Positions 50,579 through 57,747 of a stretch of DNA of 59,039 nucleotides are shown in pieces. The notes under the pieces are model-generated. The model was given only the letters and a program-made list of their open reading frames with translations. It was not told the origin of the DNA and made no database searches. This DNA comes from a virus, in the IMG/VR virus record IMGVR_UViG_3300047095_000484, positions 1-59,039 of that record; one strand, written 5' to 3'. The translations under genes were made by a program, and so were the position numbers. Position 1 is the stretch's first letter. Every line of letters begins with the position of its first letter.

Positions 50579-50736
50579 TGAAAGAATTATTCTTCACAAC
50601 CGTTACTGGAATTGCAGTAGGCGGAGTATTCAGTATATTTAAGTTGCCAATTCCTGCCCCACCAGTATTCGCTGGACTAATGGGAATTGTAGGGCTATGG
50701 ATTGGGTATGCTTTAATTCAAAAGGCATTCGCATGA
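50578..50736 (+). CDS. XapX-like small membrane protein
   Basis: 52 residues from the ATG at 50578 (TAATG overlap with ssb). Two hydrophobic segments flank LPIPAPPVFAGLMGIVGLWI, which matches the XapX domain pattern of small bacterial membrane proteins of unknown function. It is unusual in phages, so it may be of host origin. A holin-like role is conceivable from size and topology but unsupported. Confidence 0.65.
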   Translation: MKELFFTTVTGIAVGGVFSIFKLPIPAPPVFAGLMGIVGLWIGYALIQKAFA

Positions 50737-50831
50737 CAGCATTTCTTATGGGACTAATGGTTGGGTTTGTAATTGGATACCCTGTAGGGCTATTTCTAGA
50801 CAAGTGGGATAAGAGGATAAAAAATGGCTGA
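50733..50831 (+). CDS. 32-residue single-membrane-segment protein
   Basis: ATG at 50733 overlaps the previous stop (ATGA), and its stop overlaps the next ATG at 50824. It reads MTAFLMGLMVGFVIGYPVG, then a short basic tail. One transmembrane helix with a Gly-xxx-Gly pattern. Tight coupling at both ends supports it. Function unknown. Confidence 0.6.
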   Translation: MTAFLMGLMVGFVIGYPVGLFLDKWDKRIKNG

Positions 50832-51162
50832 AGATAAAAATACTCTTGAGTTAATTAGTGATATTACAGAATTTAACGATCTGCACGAGTTCATGAAAGA
50901 TGAACACTTAGACAGAGCTCTTTCAATTGTGGTAAAATTGTTAATGAATCCTGATGTCCCATCAGCAAAAGCACCACATTTAATTATGGAGCTTCAGGCA
51001 ATGTCAACAAAGTTTGCAGTGCTTGCATCTGTATATTCTACAATTGCTAAGGACAAAGCGGGAACAGTAAACAATAACAAAAAGAATATATATTATTCTG
51101 TAAAAGAGTCCATAGACAAATTGGTAGATGCGCTTAAATATGTTGTGAGGTACAACTCGTGA
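50824..51162 (+). CDS. Helical hypothetical protein
   Basis: 112 residues, no membrane segment. Helical, with acidic N-terminus (TLELISDITEFNDLHEFMKD) and basic C-terminus (VKESIDKLVDALKYVV). It overlaps the next gene's GTG start by 4 bases. Not recognised. Confidence 0.55.
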   Translation: MAEDKNTLELISDITEFNDLHEFMKDEHLDRALSIVVKLLMNPDVPSAKAPHLIMELQAMSTKFAVLASVYSTIAKDKAGTVNNNKKNIYYSVKESIDKLVDALKYVVRYNS

Positions 51163-51608
51163 AAAACAAAATAATCATATCGTTATTTGTAGTAGTTTCT
51201 TTTGCATTTACGATACAAGCGTTCGGAGTAAAGCCTTCTTGCATAAATCTATATGTAGACTATGGATCTCTTGCCAAACAAAATAAATTTAACGAATGCA
51301 TAGAGCAAGACAATATAAATGCATTAGATTTTATAAAACAATCTGGATACAGTACAGAGGGAACCGTTAAATACGGAGATGCAGTATTATGTAGGTTAAA
51401 CAATCTTCCTTCAAGCAAAGAGGAATCTTGTAGTGAGATGCCTCCTGAAGATGCATACTGGGCAGTAATTATAAAAAAGAAACAGGTTCTTCTTTTCCCA
51501 AGAAATGAGTGGGGCTGGGCAGAAAAAGCAATTAATGAAACAACTTTGTACGCTGGTGACAGTATAGGGTTGGTTTTTTCAAGTGATGGAGAATTGAGAT
51601 GGCCTTAA
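51159..51608 (+). CDS. Secreted protein of an actinobacterial cobalamin/ECF-linked type
   Basis: 149 residues from a GTG start (GTGA overlap). Residues 5-22 form a signal or anchor segment (IIISLFVVVSFAFTIQAFG). The mature part has four Cys and the order NLYVDYGSLAK, ALDFIKQSGYSTEG, AVLCRLNNLPS, PPEDAYWAVI, EWGWAEKAI. This resembles a secreted actinobacterial family (Cys-rich, DUF4430/transcobalamin-C-like) often coded beside ECF vitamin transporters. The neighbouring cobalamin adenosyltransferase fits that link. The assignment is from memory of the family pattern and should be tested by profile search. Confidence 0.55.
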   Translation: MKNKIIISLFVVVSFAFTIQAFGVKPSCINLYVDYGSLAKQNKFNECIEQDNINALDFIKQSGYSTEGTVKYGDAVLCRLNNLPSSKEESCSEMPPEDAYWAVIIKKKQVLLFPRNEWGWAEKAINETTLYAGDSIGLVFSSDGELRWP

Positions 51609-51745
51609 ATTTATTGGATAAGCCAAATAAAACAAAAAACAAAATATCGATAGAGTATGCAATTCAGCTAGCAGTTACGTTATTCATAATGTATATTGTT
51701 AATAAAATTGGAATTGATATTTGGAGAGCGATAAAGGGACACTGA
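51599..51745 (+). CDS. 48-residue membrane protein within the cobalamin-linked cassette
   Basis: ATG at 51599 overlaps the end of the secreted-protein gene; its TGA overlaps the next ATG (TGATG at 51743-51747). It is basic at the N-terminus (LDKPNKTKNK), then has one hydrophobic helix (YAIQLAVTLFIMYIV). It is coupled to both neighbours, so it probably belongs to the same function. No family recognised. Confidence 0.6.
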   Translation: MALNLLDKPNKTKNKISIEYAIQLAVTLFIMYIVNKIGIDIWRAIKGH

Positions 51746-52242
51746 TGGTAATACTAAGTAAGATTTATACCAAAACAGGTGATGATGGCCAAACGTCTAA
51801 TGCCAACAACGATAGAGTTTCTAAGGCTAGCCCTATTATGGAAGCCATCGGCGCTGTAGATGAGGCTAACTCTGCTATTGGAATGGCAATCGATGAATAT
51901 AATGACATTATCGAAAGAGTTCAAAGCGACCTATTTGACCTTGGCGCAGAGCTTGCAGGTGCCGAAACAATAAAAATATCTGAAAATAGGATTATATATT
52001 TAGAGAATGTAATTGATGACTATAATGAATACCTAGAGCCACTTAGATCTTTTGTTTTGCCTACTGGAGCATTGCATAATGCAAGAACTATCGTTAGAAG
52101 AGCAGAGCGTGAAGTTTGGAAAATAAAAAATATTAATCCAAACATTGCTAAATATTTAAATCGTCTATCAGACCTACTGTTTGTTATGGCTAGATATCAC
52201 AACAAAGGAAAAGAAAAAATGTGGGTGCCAAACAATGGGTAG
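51745..52242 (+). CDS. pduO: Cob(I)alamin adenosyltransferase, PduO/MMAB type
   Basis: 165 residues from the ATG at 51745. The ATP-binding N-terminus YTKTGDDGQTS, then RVSKASPIMEAIGAVDEANS, DLFDLGAELA, LRSFVLPTGA, RRAERE and YLNRLSDLLFVMARYHN are the characteristic blocks of PduO-type enzymes. The enzyme transfers adenosyl from ATP to reduced cobalamin to form adenosylcobalamin, the cofactor of class II ribonucleotide reductase and some mutases. The Asn/Lys-rich loop after GQTS replaces the usual LGDG. The gene is full length and looks intact, so it is a likely auxiliary metabolic gene. It is the last gene of a three-gene coupled set and overlaps the nuclease gene downstream. Confidence 0.88.
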   Translation: MVILSKIYTKTGDDGQTSNANNDRVSKASPIMEAIGAVDEANSAIGMAIDEYNDIIERVQSDLFDLGAELAGAETIKISENRIIYLENVIDDYNEYLEPLRSFVLPTGALHNARTIVRRAEREVWKIKNINPNIAKYLNRLSDLLFVMARYHNKGKEKMWVPNNG

Positions 52243-53026
52243 AGATATAGTAAAGAACCTTAAGTTTAAGAAGCATACTGGCAAGCACTTCGACCCAGAA
52301 CTATTTGCACAGTTGCTTGATGAGTCGTATCGAAATACTAAACGTGCAGATGGCGAGATGACAAAGAAGTCATTTAGCCCAAGTTCGCTGGGATACGGTC
52401 ATGGAACCTGCCCAAGATATTGGTATATGGCTTTCTCTGGAGCAATGTTTATTGATGATAACGATGCAGTTGCAGTTGCTAATATGGCACAAGGCACACA
52501 GGCACACGAAAGACTACAAAAACTTATTTCATCTATGCCACAGTTTAAGGCAGAAGAAGAAGAGATTCTTAACGAGTATCCACCAATTAGAGGATTTATA
52601 GACCTTATTATGGAGTACGATGGTGAAACCGTAATCGGTGAAATCAAGACGGCTAAGCAAGAAGTGTGGGATACAAGACAGTCTGAGATGAAACCTACAG
52701 CTAACCATATGCTTCAATTGCTAACATACATGAAGCTAAAGAATGCTAAAGAAGGTTTCTTTCTATATGAGAATAAAAACACACAGGAGATCCTTGTCAT
52801 TCCAATTTCAATGAATGAAAAGAATACTAAAATAATTGAAGATACCTTTACTTGGATGTGTGAGGTTTGGGATAACTTTAAAGATGGTGACCTTCCAATG
52901 CGCCCTGCAGGTGCTTCAAAATCAAAGATGCCTTGCACATACTGCCCAGTTAAAAAAGAATGCTATTCAAAAGAAACACCTTTAGGCACTGTTCAAATTG
53001 AAAAGTTTGAGGTTCCTCTTGTATGA
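52235..53026 (+). CDS. Cas4-like PD-(D/E)xK exonuclease with Fe-S cluster
   Basis: 263 residues from the ATG at 52235 (8-base overlap with the previous gene). The active site is likely His91, Asp123 (GFIDLIM) and Glu136-x-Lys138 (VIGEIKTAK). Four cysteines, Cys59 near the N-terminus and Cys234, Cys237, Cys243 near the C-terminus (MPCTYCPVKKECY), fit the Fe-S cluster of Cas4/AddB-type nucleases. No CRISPR array or other cas gene is present in the window, so a role in phage recombination or end processing is more likely than adaptation. Confidence 0.8.
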   Translation: MGRDIVKNLKFKKHTGKHFDPELFAQLLDESYRNTKRADGEMTKKSFSPSSLGYGHGTCPRYWYMAFSGAMFIDDNDAVAVANMAQGTQAHERLQKLISSMPQFKAEEEEILNEYPPIRGFIDLIMEYDGETVIGEIKTAKQEVWDTRQSEMKPTANHMLQLLTYMKLKNAKEGFFLYENKNTQEILVIPISMNEKNTKIIEDTFTWMCEVWDNFKDGDLPMRPAGASKSKMPCTYCPVKKECYSKETPLGTVQIEKFEVPLV

Positions 53027-53301
53027 TTTGCGAAAATAAGGAGTGTAAGAAAAAGTTTACACCCAAGACACATAATCAAAAGTATTGCAAGGATGAGTGC
53101 TGTAGAATTGCAACTAATAAAAGAATTATGGAAAAGTACTATGAGAAAAAAGCAATTAAAAATGGGGCTGAGAGGCTTTGCAAAAAATGCAACATACAAT
53201 TAAGCAGGTATAATAAGAATAACATATGCTCATCTTGTGAAAAGAATATAAATACAGGGAATGTTAATTCTATTTTAAAGAGGATAAATGACGTTAGCTA
53301 G
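53023..53301 (+). CDS. Cys-rich double zinc-binding protein
   Basis: 92 residues, ATGA overlap with the nuclease stop. Two clusters: CENKECKKKF ... YCKDECC (residues 3-27) and CKKCNIQLS ... CSSCEKN (about 54-72). It is very basic. The first cluster matches a small zinc-binding motif frequent in phage proteins. It probably binds nucleic acid. It overlaps the resolvase start by 14 bases. Confidence 0.6.
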   Translation: MICENKECKKKFTPKTHNQKYCKDECCRIATNKRIMEKYYEKKAIKNGAERLCKKCNIQLSRYNKNNICSSCEKNINTGNVNSILKRINDVS

Positions 53302-53854
53302 CTTAAAAAAGATACAGGCCAATAGAGTCTTGGGGATAGATGCATCCACCAACTCTATTGCCTTTTGCCTTATGGAAAATGACATTCCTTTGAAGTGGGG
53401 AAAGATAGACCTAGTTGGGCAAGATATTTATGAGAAAATATATAACGCTAAATTAAGAATGAATATGATGCTTAAAGAATTAAAAAGTGATTATATTGCA
53501 GTAGAAGGTGCCATACTTGTCAGATCACCCGATGCTGTGATAAAATTGTCTTATGTCTATGGAGTTGTTATTGCTGAGCTTATGTCTACTGGTTCTAAGG
53601 TTATTACTATTAGCCCATCCTCGTGGCAGGCGCACATTGGCAACAAAAATCCTACGAAAGATGAAAAGTCTGCAATAAGATTAGCCAACCCAGGATATGC
53701 AGATTCCTGGTATAAGAATCAGTTACGCAATATGAGAAAGCAGAGAACTGCTGACTACTTTAATAGAAAGTATAATTTAAATGTGGTGGATTTTGATGTT
53801 GCAGATAGCTTTGGTATTGCACATTATGCTAACAAAGTACTAACTGAAAGATGA
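53288..53854 (+). CDS. ruvC: RuvC-like Holliday junction resolvase
   Basis: 188 residues with an RNase H fold. Likely catalytic acids: Asp18 (LGIDAST), Glu73 (AVEGAIL), Asp170 and Asp173 (DFDVADSFGIAHY). The middle segment SYVYGVVIAELMSTG and the SPSSWQAHIGNKNPTKDE motif fit phage RuvC-like proteins. It would resolve recombination intermediates before packaging. It lies next to recombination genes and is linked by ATGA overlap to the next tiny gene. Confidence 0.8.
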   Translation: MTLASLKKIQANRVLGIDASTNSIAFCLMENDIPLKWGKIDLVGQDIYEKIYNAKLRMNMMLKELKSDYIAVEGAILVRSPDAVIKLSYVYGVVIAELMSTGSKVITISPSSWQAHIGNKNPTKDEKSAIRLANPGYADSWYKNQLRNMRKQRTADYFNRKYNLNVVDFDVADSFGIAHYANKVLTER

Positions 53855-53997
53855 AGTATTATCAAAGCAAAGACTGGCTATATAGAAGATATATAATTCA
53901 AAAGAAAACTGTTACAGAAATAGGAAAAGAATGCGGAGTTTCTGCAATGACTATACAAAGGTACCTAGACCAGTTTGGATTAATTAAAAAGCGATGA
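53851..53997 (+). CDS. 48-residue helix-turn-helix protein
   Basis: ATG at 53851 (ATGA overlap with the resolvase), stop overlapping the next ATG at 53994. The sequence KTVTEIGKECGVSAMTIQRY, then LDQFGLIKK is a classical helix-turn-helix, and little else is present. It may regulate transcription or assist a nuclease. Double coupling supports the gene. Confidence 0.65.
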   Translation: MKYYQSKDWLYRRYIIQKKTVTEIGKECGVSAMTIQRYLDQFGLIKKR

Positions 53998-54743
53998 ATA
54001 CTATTAACCCATCATCACAATCGATTACATTTTCTAAAGCATTAGATTCGTTCTACGTTTATACTGGAGACTCCACAGATAGGTATGTTCAAGCAACATG
54101 CAGGAACAGCGGGCATTGGGATATAGAGCTTACGCAATGGATGATAACCAATATACAGCCAGGGTGGACTTGTCTTGATGTAGGCGCAAACATATTTTAC
54201 TTTACAGAAGTGATGGCAAGAACTGTGGGCAATCTTGGGTCGGTGTTGGCTTTTGAACCAATCACTAGACTTTGTAGATCATACGAAACATCTAGAACCT
54301 TTAATGAATACTCAGATGCTGGAAAAATAGAGGTATTTAATATTGCCTTGTCTAACAAAAAAGATAATTTAGTTCTAAATATATGGGAAGAAAACATAGG
54401 CGGATCGGGAATTGTAAATCAACACCAGTCTGGTAATCATGGTCAACATGGTAATTTTCATACAGAAGAAATTTTTGCTGATAGATTAGATTCAATATAT
54501 AATGGCAAAATTGATTTTATTAAGATGGATGTAGAAGGACATGAGCGGTTTGTATTTGAAGGCTTTTCTGAAGAAGCGTGGAAATGTCCATTACTTGTTG
54601 TTGAGCTAGGGGCTGGACAACCAGATGAATTTTTAGTAGAATTAAATGATAAATATACAATGGAATTTTTAAATGGGGAAGCGGCCACATTTGAAAGAAT
54701 TAAACAGCATGATGTCGTAAACGTCTTGCTTAGGAGAAAATAA
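53994..54743 (+). CDS. FkbM-family methyltransferase
   Basis: 249 residues. The SAM-binding motif CLDVGANIFYFTEVMA (residues about 61-76), the acidic strand end VLAFEPITRL, and FIKMDVEGHERFVFEGF are typical of FkbM-type enzymes. They methylate sugar or other hydroxyl groups, often on surface glycans or secondary metabolites. Phage copies may modify virion or host glycans. SGNH-like hydrolase genes lie about 3 kb downstream, which fits a glycan theme. Confidence 0.85.
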   Translation: MNTINPSSQSITFSKALDSFYVYTGDSTDRYVQATCRNSGHWDIELTQWMITNIQPGWTCLDVGANIFYFTEVMARTVGNLGSVLAFEPITRLCRSYETSRTFNEYSDAGKIEVFNIALSNKKDNLVLNIWEENIGGSGIVNQHQSGNHGQHGNFHTEEIFADRLDSIYNGKIDFIKMDVEGHERFVFEGFSEEAWKCPLLVVELGAGQPDEFLVELNDKYTMEFLNGEAATFERIKQHDVVNVLLRRK

Positions 54744-55075
54744 TGGCGGGATATCCAGAAAAAGATAATGGCTATCAGATGTGGATTACAGATCTACAGC
54801 TTATGGCAACAGATGCTCCTTCAGGGCATAAAATTATTAGACAGTGTCTTGAGATTGCACAGATGCTAATTGAAAAGAATATATCATATGGAGACTCAGC
54901 ACTTAGTCCAATTCGTATATTTTCCCAGGCGGACAATCAAGAGCAGATTAAAATCCGCATTGATGATAAGATAAATAGAATTAAGAATGGATCTGGCTTC
55001 GCTGGAGATAATGATATTGATGACATGATTGGATACTTAATCCTTTTAAAGATTGCAAAGGCTAATTCCAATTGA
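54743..55075 (+). CDS. Nmad1-like (DUF1599) nucleotide-modification-associated protein
   Basis: 110 residues, starting in a TAATG overlap. CLEIAQMLIEKNISYGDSAL, then IRIDDKINRIKNG and DIDDMIGYLILLKI match the pattern of the DUF1599 / nucleotide modification associated domain 1 family, distantly related to MazG-type all-alpha enzymes. Phage members often accompany DNA base modification, but no modification enzyme is evident nearby. Confidence 0.65.
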   Translation: MAGYPEKDNGYQMWITDLQLMATDAPSGHKIIRQCLEIAQMLIEKNISYGDSALSPIRIFSQADNQEQIKIRIDDKINRIKNGSGFAGDNDIDDMIGYLILLKIAKANSN

Positions 55076-55100
55076 CATTTTAGTCGACTAGAAGTATACT
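55072..55100 (+). promoter_or_regulatory. Strong promoter with palindrome in the spacer, terminase genes
   Basis: TTGACA (55072-55077), 17 bases and TATACT (55095-55100). The spacer contains TAGTCGACTA (55081-55090), the same palindrome as at 30986. The -10 ends 6 bases before the ATG at 55107, with no Shine-Dalgarno sequence, so the mRNA is probably leaderless. Confidence 0.85.
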
Positions 55101-55106
55101 GTATTA

Positions 55107-55643
55107 ATGAGCGAAATAGAATTATCACAGCATTTTGACAGAATGAATAGGGTAGTTGAAGAACTCCTTAAAGGAAGTACGCCTACTCAGATCGCTACAA
55201 TTACAGGTATCCAGCGCAAAGAAGTTATTGAATTAATTGACGACTGGAAAGACGTTGTGCATAACGATAGCAACATCAGAGATCGTGCTAGAGAAGCTAT
55301 TTCAGGGGCGGATCAACATTATGCAATGCTTATCAAAGAAGCTTGGAAAACGGTAGAAGATGCAGATCAATCTGGCCAGCTAGGAATTAAGTCTGGCGCA
55401 TTAAAGCTTATTGCTGATATAGAAACTAAAAGAATTGCAATGCTGCAGTCTATTGGCGTATTAGAAAATAATGAAATTGCCGCACAAATTGCAGAGACAG
55501 AAAGAAAACAAGATATCCTTGTTAGGATTTTAAAAGAGACCACTTCAACATGCCCTAAGTGTAAGATGGAAGTTGCAAAAAGATTGTCTCAAATAACTGG
55601 AGTGGTTGAATCAGTTCCAGTAGAGGAAGCCAATGTCGTTTGA
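55107..55643 (+). CDS. terS: Putative terminase small subunit
   Basis: 178 residues. A helix-turn-helix of the terminase/homeodomain-like type is present at about 25-50 (GSTPTQIATITGIQRKEVIE), then a long helical region (DQHYAMLIKEAWKTVEDADQ), and near the end a Cys pair (CPKCKMEV). TerS binds the packaging site and recruits the large subunit. The call rests on the order, size and HTH: the large terminase follows with an 11-base overlap. Confidence 0.75.
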   Translation: MSEIELSQHFDRMNRVVEELLKGSTPTQIATITGIQRKEVIELIDDWKDVVHNDSNIRDRAREAISGADQHYAMLIKEAWKTVEDADQSGQLGIKSGALKLIADIETKRIAMLQSIGVLENNEIAAQIAETERKQDILVRILKETTSTCPKCKMEVAKRLSQITGVVESVPVEEANVV

Positions 55644-57435
55644 GTTTACCGATCTTATCGATATGCTCGATGGAGAGGAGTTTGATGAAAAACCAGTCGA
55701 TCTTAAAACGTTTGTTAGAAGTCCAGAATACCTTGGGCTTCCAGAACTTTCAGACTATCAATACACGCTTATCGAAAAAAGCTCCCAGATTTATAAAGAG
55801 TCAACGCTCATCAAGCTTTTTGGAGAAGAAGAGGGAAGAATAAGGTTTAAGCAAACTGCTAATGAAGTTGTTGCTCAGTTAGGAAAAGGATCTGGAAAAG
55901 ACTACTGTTCAACTATTGCGGTATCATATATAGTATATTTACTATTGTGCCTTAAAGATCCAGCAACATATTATGGAAAGCCCCCAGGCGATAGCATTGA
56001 TATTATTAACATTGCTATCAACTCTCAACAGGCAAGCAACGTTTTTTTTAAAGGATTTAAAACACGCATTGACAAATCCCCTTGGTTTGCTGGAAAATAT
56101 AATGACAAAGCTTCGGAAGTTAAATTTGATAAAGCTATTACAGTACACTCAGGTCACTCAGAACGTGAGGCATGGGAAGGATATAACGTAATCGTAGTTA
56201 TCCTTGATGAGATTTCAGGATTTGCAATTGACAATACAACAGGCCATGAGCAGGCAAAGACAGGCGCAGCTATATACGATATGTACCGTGCATCCGTAGA
56301 TTCTCGTTTTCCAGACTTTGGCAAAGTAATTTTGCTTTCATTCCCTAGATATAAGAACGACTATATACAGCAAAGATATGATGCCGTAGTAGCACAAAAA
56401 GAAACCATTGTTCGTGATCATAAATTTAAAATGGATGAAGACCTTCCAGATAATACACAGGGAAATGAATTTAGTGTTGAGTGGGAAGAAGACCACATAT
56501 TGTCTTATAAAATTCCAAAAGTCTACGCACTTAAGAGACCGACCTGGGAAATAAATCCAGTAAGAAAAATTGATGATTTTAAGGTTGCATTTTTTACTAA
56601 CCCTCTTGATGCTCTATCACGTTTTGCATGCATGCCACCAGATGCAGTTGATGCATTTTTTAAATCAAGAGAAAAGGTTGAGAAAGCTTTTAATAAAGCA
56701 CACCTTGCAGTAGATAATTTTGGCAGACTTGAAGAGTGGTTTATTCCAGATCCAGATAAAGAATATTTTATTCACGTAGACTTAGCGCAAAAGCATGACC
56801 ATTGTGCAGTAGCAATGGGCCATGTAAACAAGTGGGTAAACGTTAAAGTCACCGATAGCTATTCACAACCAGCCCCTGTTGTTGAAATAGATGCAGTCAG
56901 GTTTTGGACACCAACAAAAGACAAGTCTGTAGATTTTACTGAAGTAAAAGATTACATTCTTTCTTTAAAGACACGAGGATTTAAAATTCGTGTATGTACT
57001 TTTGACAGATGGAACTCTCATGATATGATGCAACAACTAAAACAATACGGCATCAATACAGAGATTCTATCTGTCGCTAAAAAGCATTATGATGATATGG
57101 CAATGATTGTGGCAGAAGAAAGACTTTCTGGGCCTCACATACAGTTACTTATAGACGAGTTGCTTCAGCTTAAAATAATGAGAGACAGGGTTGACCACCC
57201 AAGAAAAGGCTCAAAAGACTTGGCGGATGCAGTTTGTGGTGCTATTTACAATGCAATTAGCAGAAGTAAATTTGATACAAATCAAGAAATAGATATACAT
57301 ACTTATGAATCTATGAGCTACGACAATGATTTTGGAACAGAAAATGATGGCGAAACAAACTCATATAATCTAATAAGGGCACCAAGAATGCCAGGAAATT
57401 TACGAGACGCAATGGATAGGATGCAAATAATATGA
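55633..57435 (+). CDS. terL: Terminase large subunit
   Basis: 600 residues. ATPase: Walker A-like AQLGKGSGKD (81-90) and Walker B VVILDEISGF (about 188-197). Nuclease (RNase H-like): first acidic strand YFIHVDLAQKHDHCAVAMG (about 375), CTFDRWNS (about 455) and the late Asp in KDLADAVCGAIYNA (about 535). The motor pumps DNA into the prohead and cuts the concatemer. The length is typical. No intein is seen. Confidence 0.9.
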   Translation: MSFEFTDLIDMLDGEEFDEKPVDLKTFVRSPEYLGLPELSDYQYTLIEKSSQIYKESTLIKLFGEEEGRIRFKQTANEVVAQLGKGSGKDYCSTIAVSYIVYLLLCLKDPATYYGKPPGDSIDIINIAINSQQASNVFFKGFKTRIDKSPWFAGKYNDKASEVKFDKAITVHSGHSEREAWEGYNVIVVILDEISGFAIDNTTGHEQAKTGAAIYDMYRASVDSRFPDFGKVILLSFPRYKNDYIQQRYDAVVAQKETIVRDHKFKMDEDLPDNTQGNEFSVEWEEDHILSYKIPKVYALKRPTWEINPVRKIDDFKVAFFTNPLDALSRFACMPPDAVDAFFKSREKVEKAFNKAHLAVDNFGRLEEWFIPDPDKEYFIHVDLAQKHDHCAVAMGHVNKWVNVKVTDSYSQPAPVVEIDAVRFWTPTKDKSVDFTEVKDYILSLKTRGFKIRVCTFDRWNSHDMMQQLKQYGINTEILSVAKKHYDDMAMIVAEERLSGPHIQLLIDELLQLKIMRDRVDHPRKGSKDLADAVCGAIYNAISRSKFDTNQEIDIHTYESMSYDNDFGTENDGETNSYNLIRAPRMPGNLRDAMDRMQII

Positions 57436-57662
57436 GTACGTATCAAGAAAAAGCAAAAGAATGTAAATGCTGTGGCAAGCATGTTCCGCTTCCTACAGTA
57501 TTAAAAGAATACAACGGGGTGACCTTGTGCCCGACTACATTTGCCAATGTTGTTGAATATAAAAGAATTTGGAACCTGGCGGGCTCAAGACCAATGGGCA
57601 ACGTTAGAAAGCATTTTTCTGAGTACGTTCAGCAGATAGTAGAGTCCACAATAAATGATTAA
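57432..57662 (+). CDS. Small zinc-binding hypothetical protein
   Basis: 76 residues, ATGA overlap with terL. Cysteines in ECKCCGKHVPLP and TLCPTTF give a probable zinc site near the N-terminus; the rest is helical (NVRKHFSEYVQQIVESTIN). It might help terminase or bind DNA. Not recognised. Confidence 0.6.
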   Translation: MSTYQEKAKECKCCGKHVPLPTVLKEYNGVTLCPTTFANVVEYKRIWNLAGSRPMGNVRKHFSEYVQQIVESTIND

Positions 57663-57747
57663 AACAATTTTTTATAATGTTTATATATATTTTTATAGAA
57701 AAAAAAGCAAAAGAAATATTAAAAAAAGAGGGGACTATATTTACTGA
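57655..57747 (+). CDS. Possible 30-residue basic peptide
   Basis: ATG at 57655 lies inside the end of the previous gene; TGA (57745-57747) overlaps the next ATG. The peptide starts MIKTIFYNVYIYFYRKK and is then strongly basic. Overlaps at both ends argue for a gene, but the region is so AT-rich that chance is possible. Otherwise the 84-base gap 57663-57746 holds nothing I recognise. Confidence 0.35.
   Translation: MIKTIFYNVYIYFYRKKSKRNIKKRGDYIY

Noticed and set aside
50578-51745. The small membrane proteins at 50578, 50733 and 51599 as holins of a lysis cassette
   Set aside because: No endolysin or peptidoglycan-degrading domain lies nearby, and the neighbours are replication and cobalamin genes, so size and topology alone are not enough.
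52235-53026. Cas4-like gene as part of a CRISPR system
   Set aside because: No direct repeat array and no other cas gene in the window; it sits among recombination genes.
44831-57435. Inteins in the polymerase, RecA, helicase or terminase genes
   Set aside because: All four have the normal length and uninterrupted motifs. The only Hint-like sequence is at the end of the gene at 1250.
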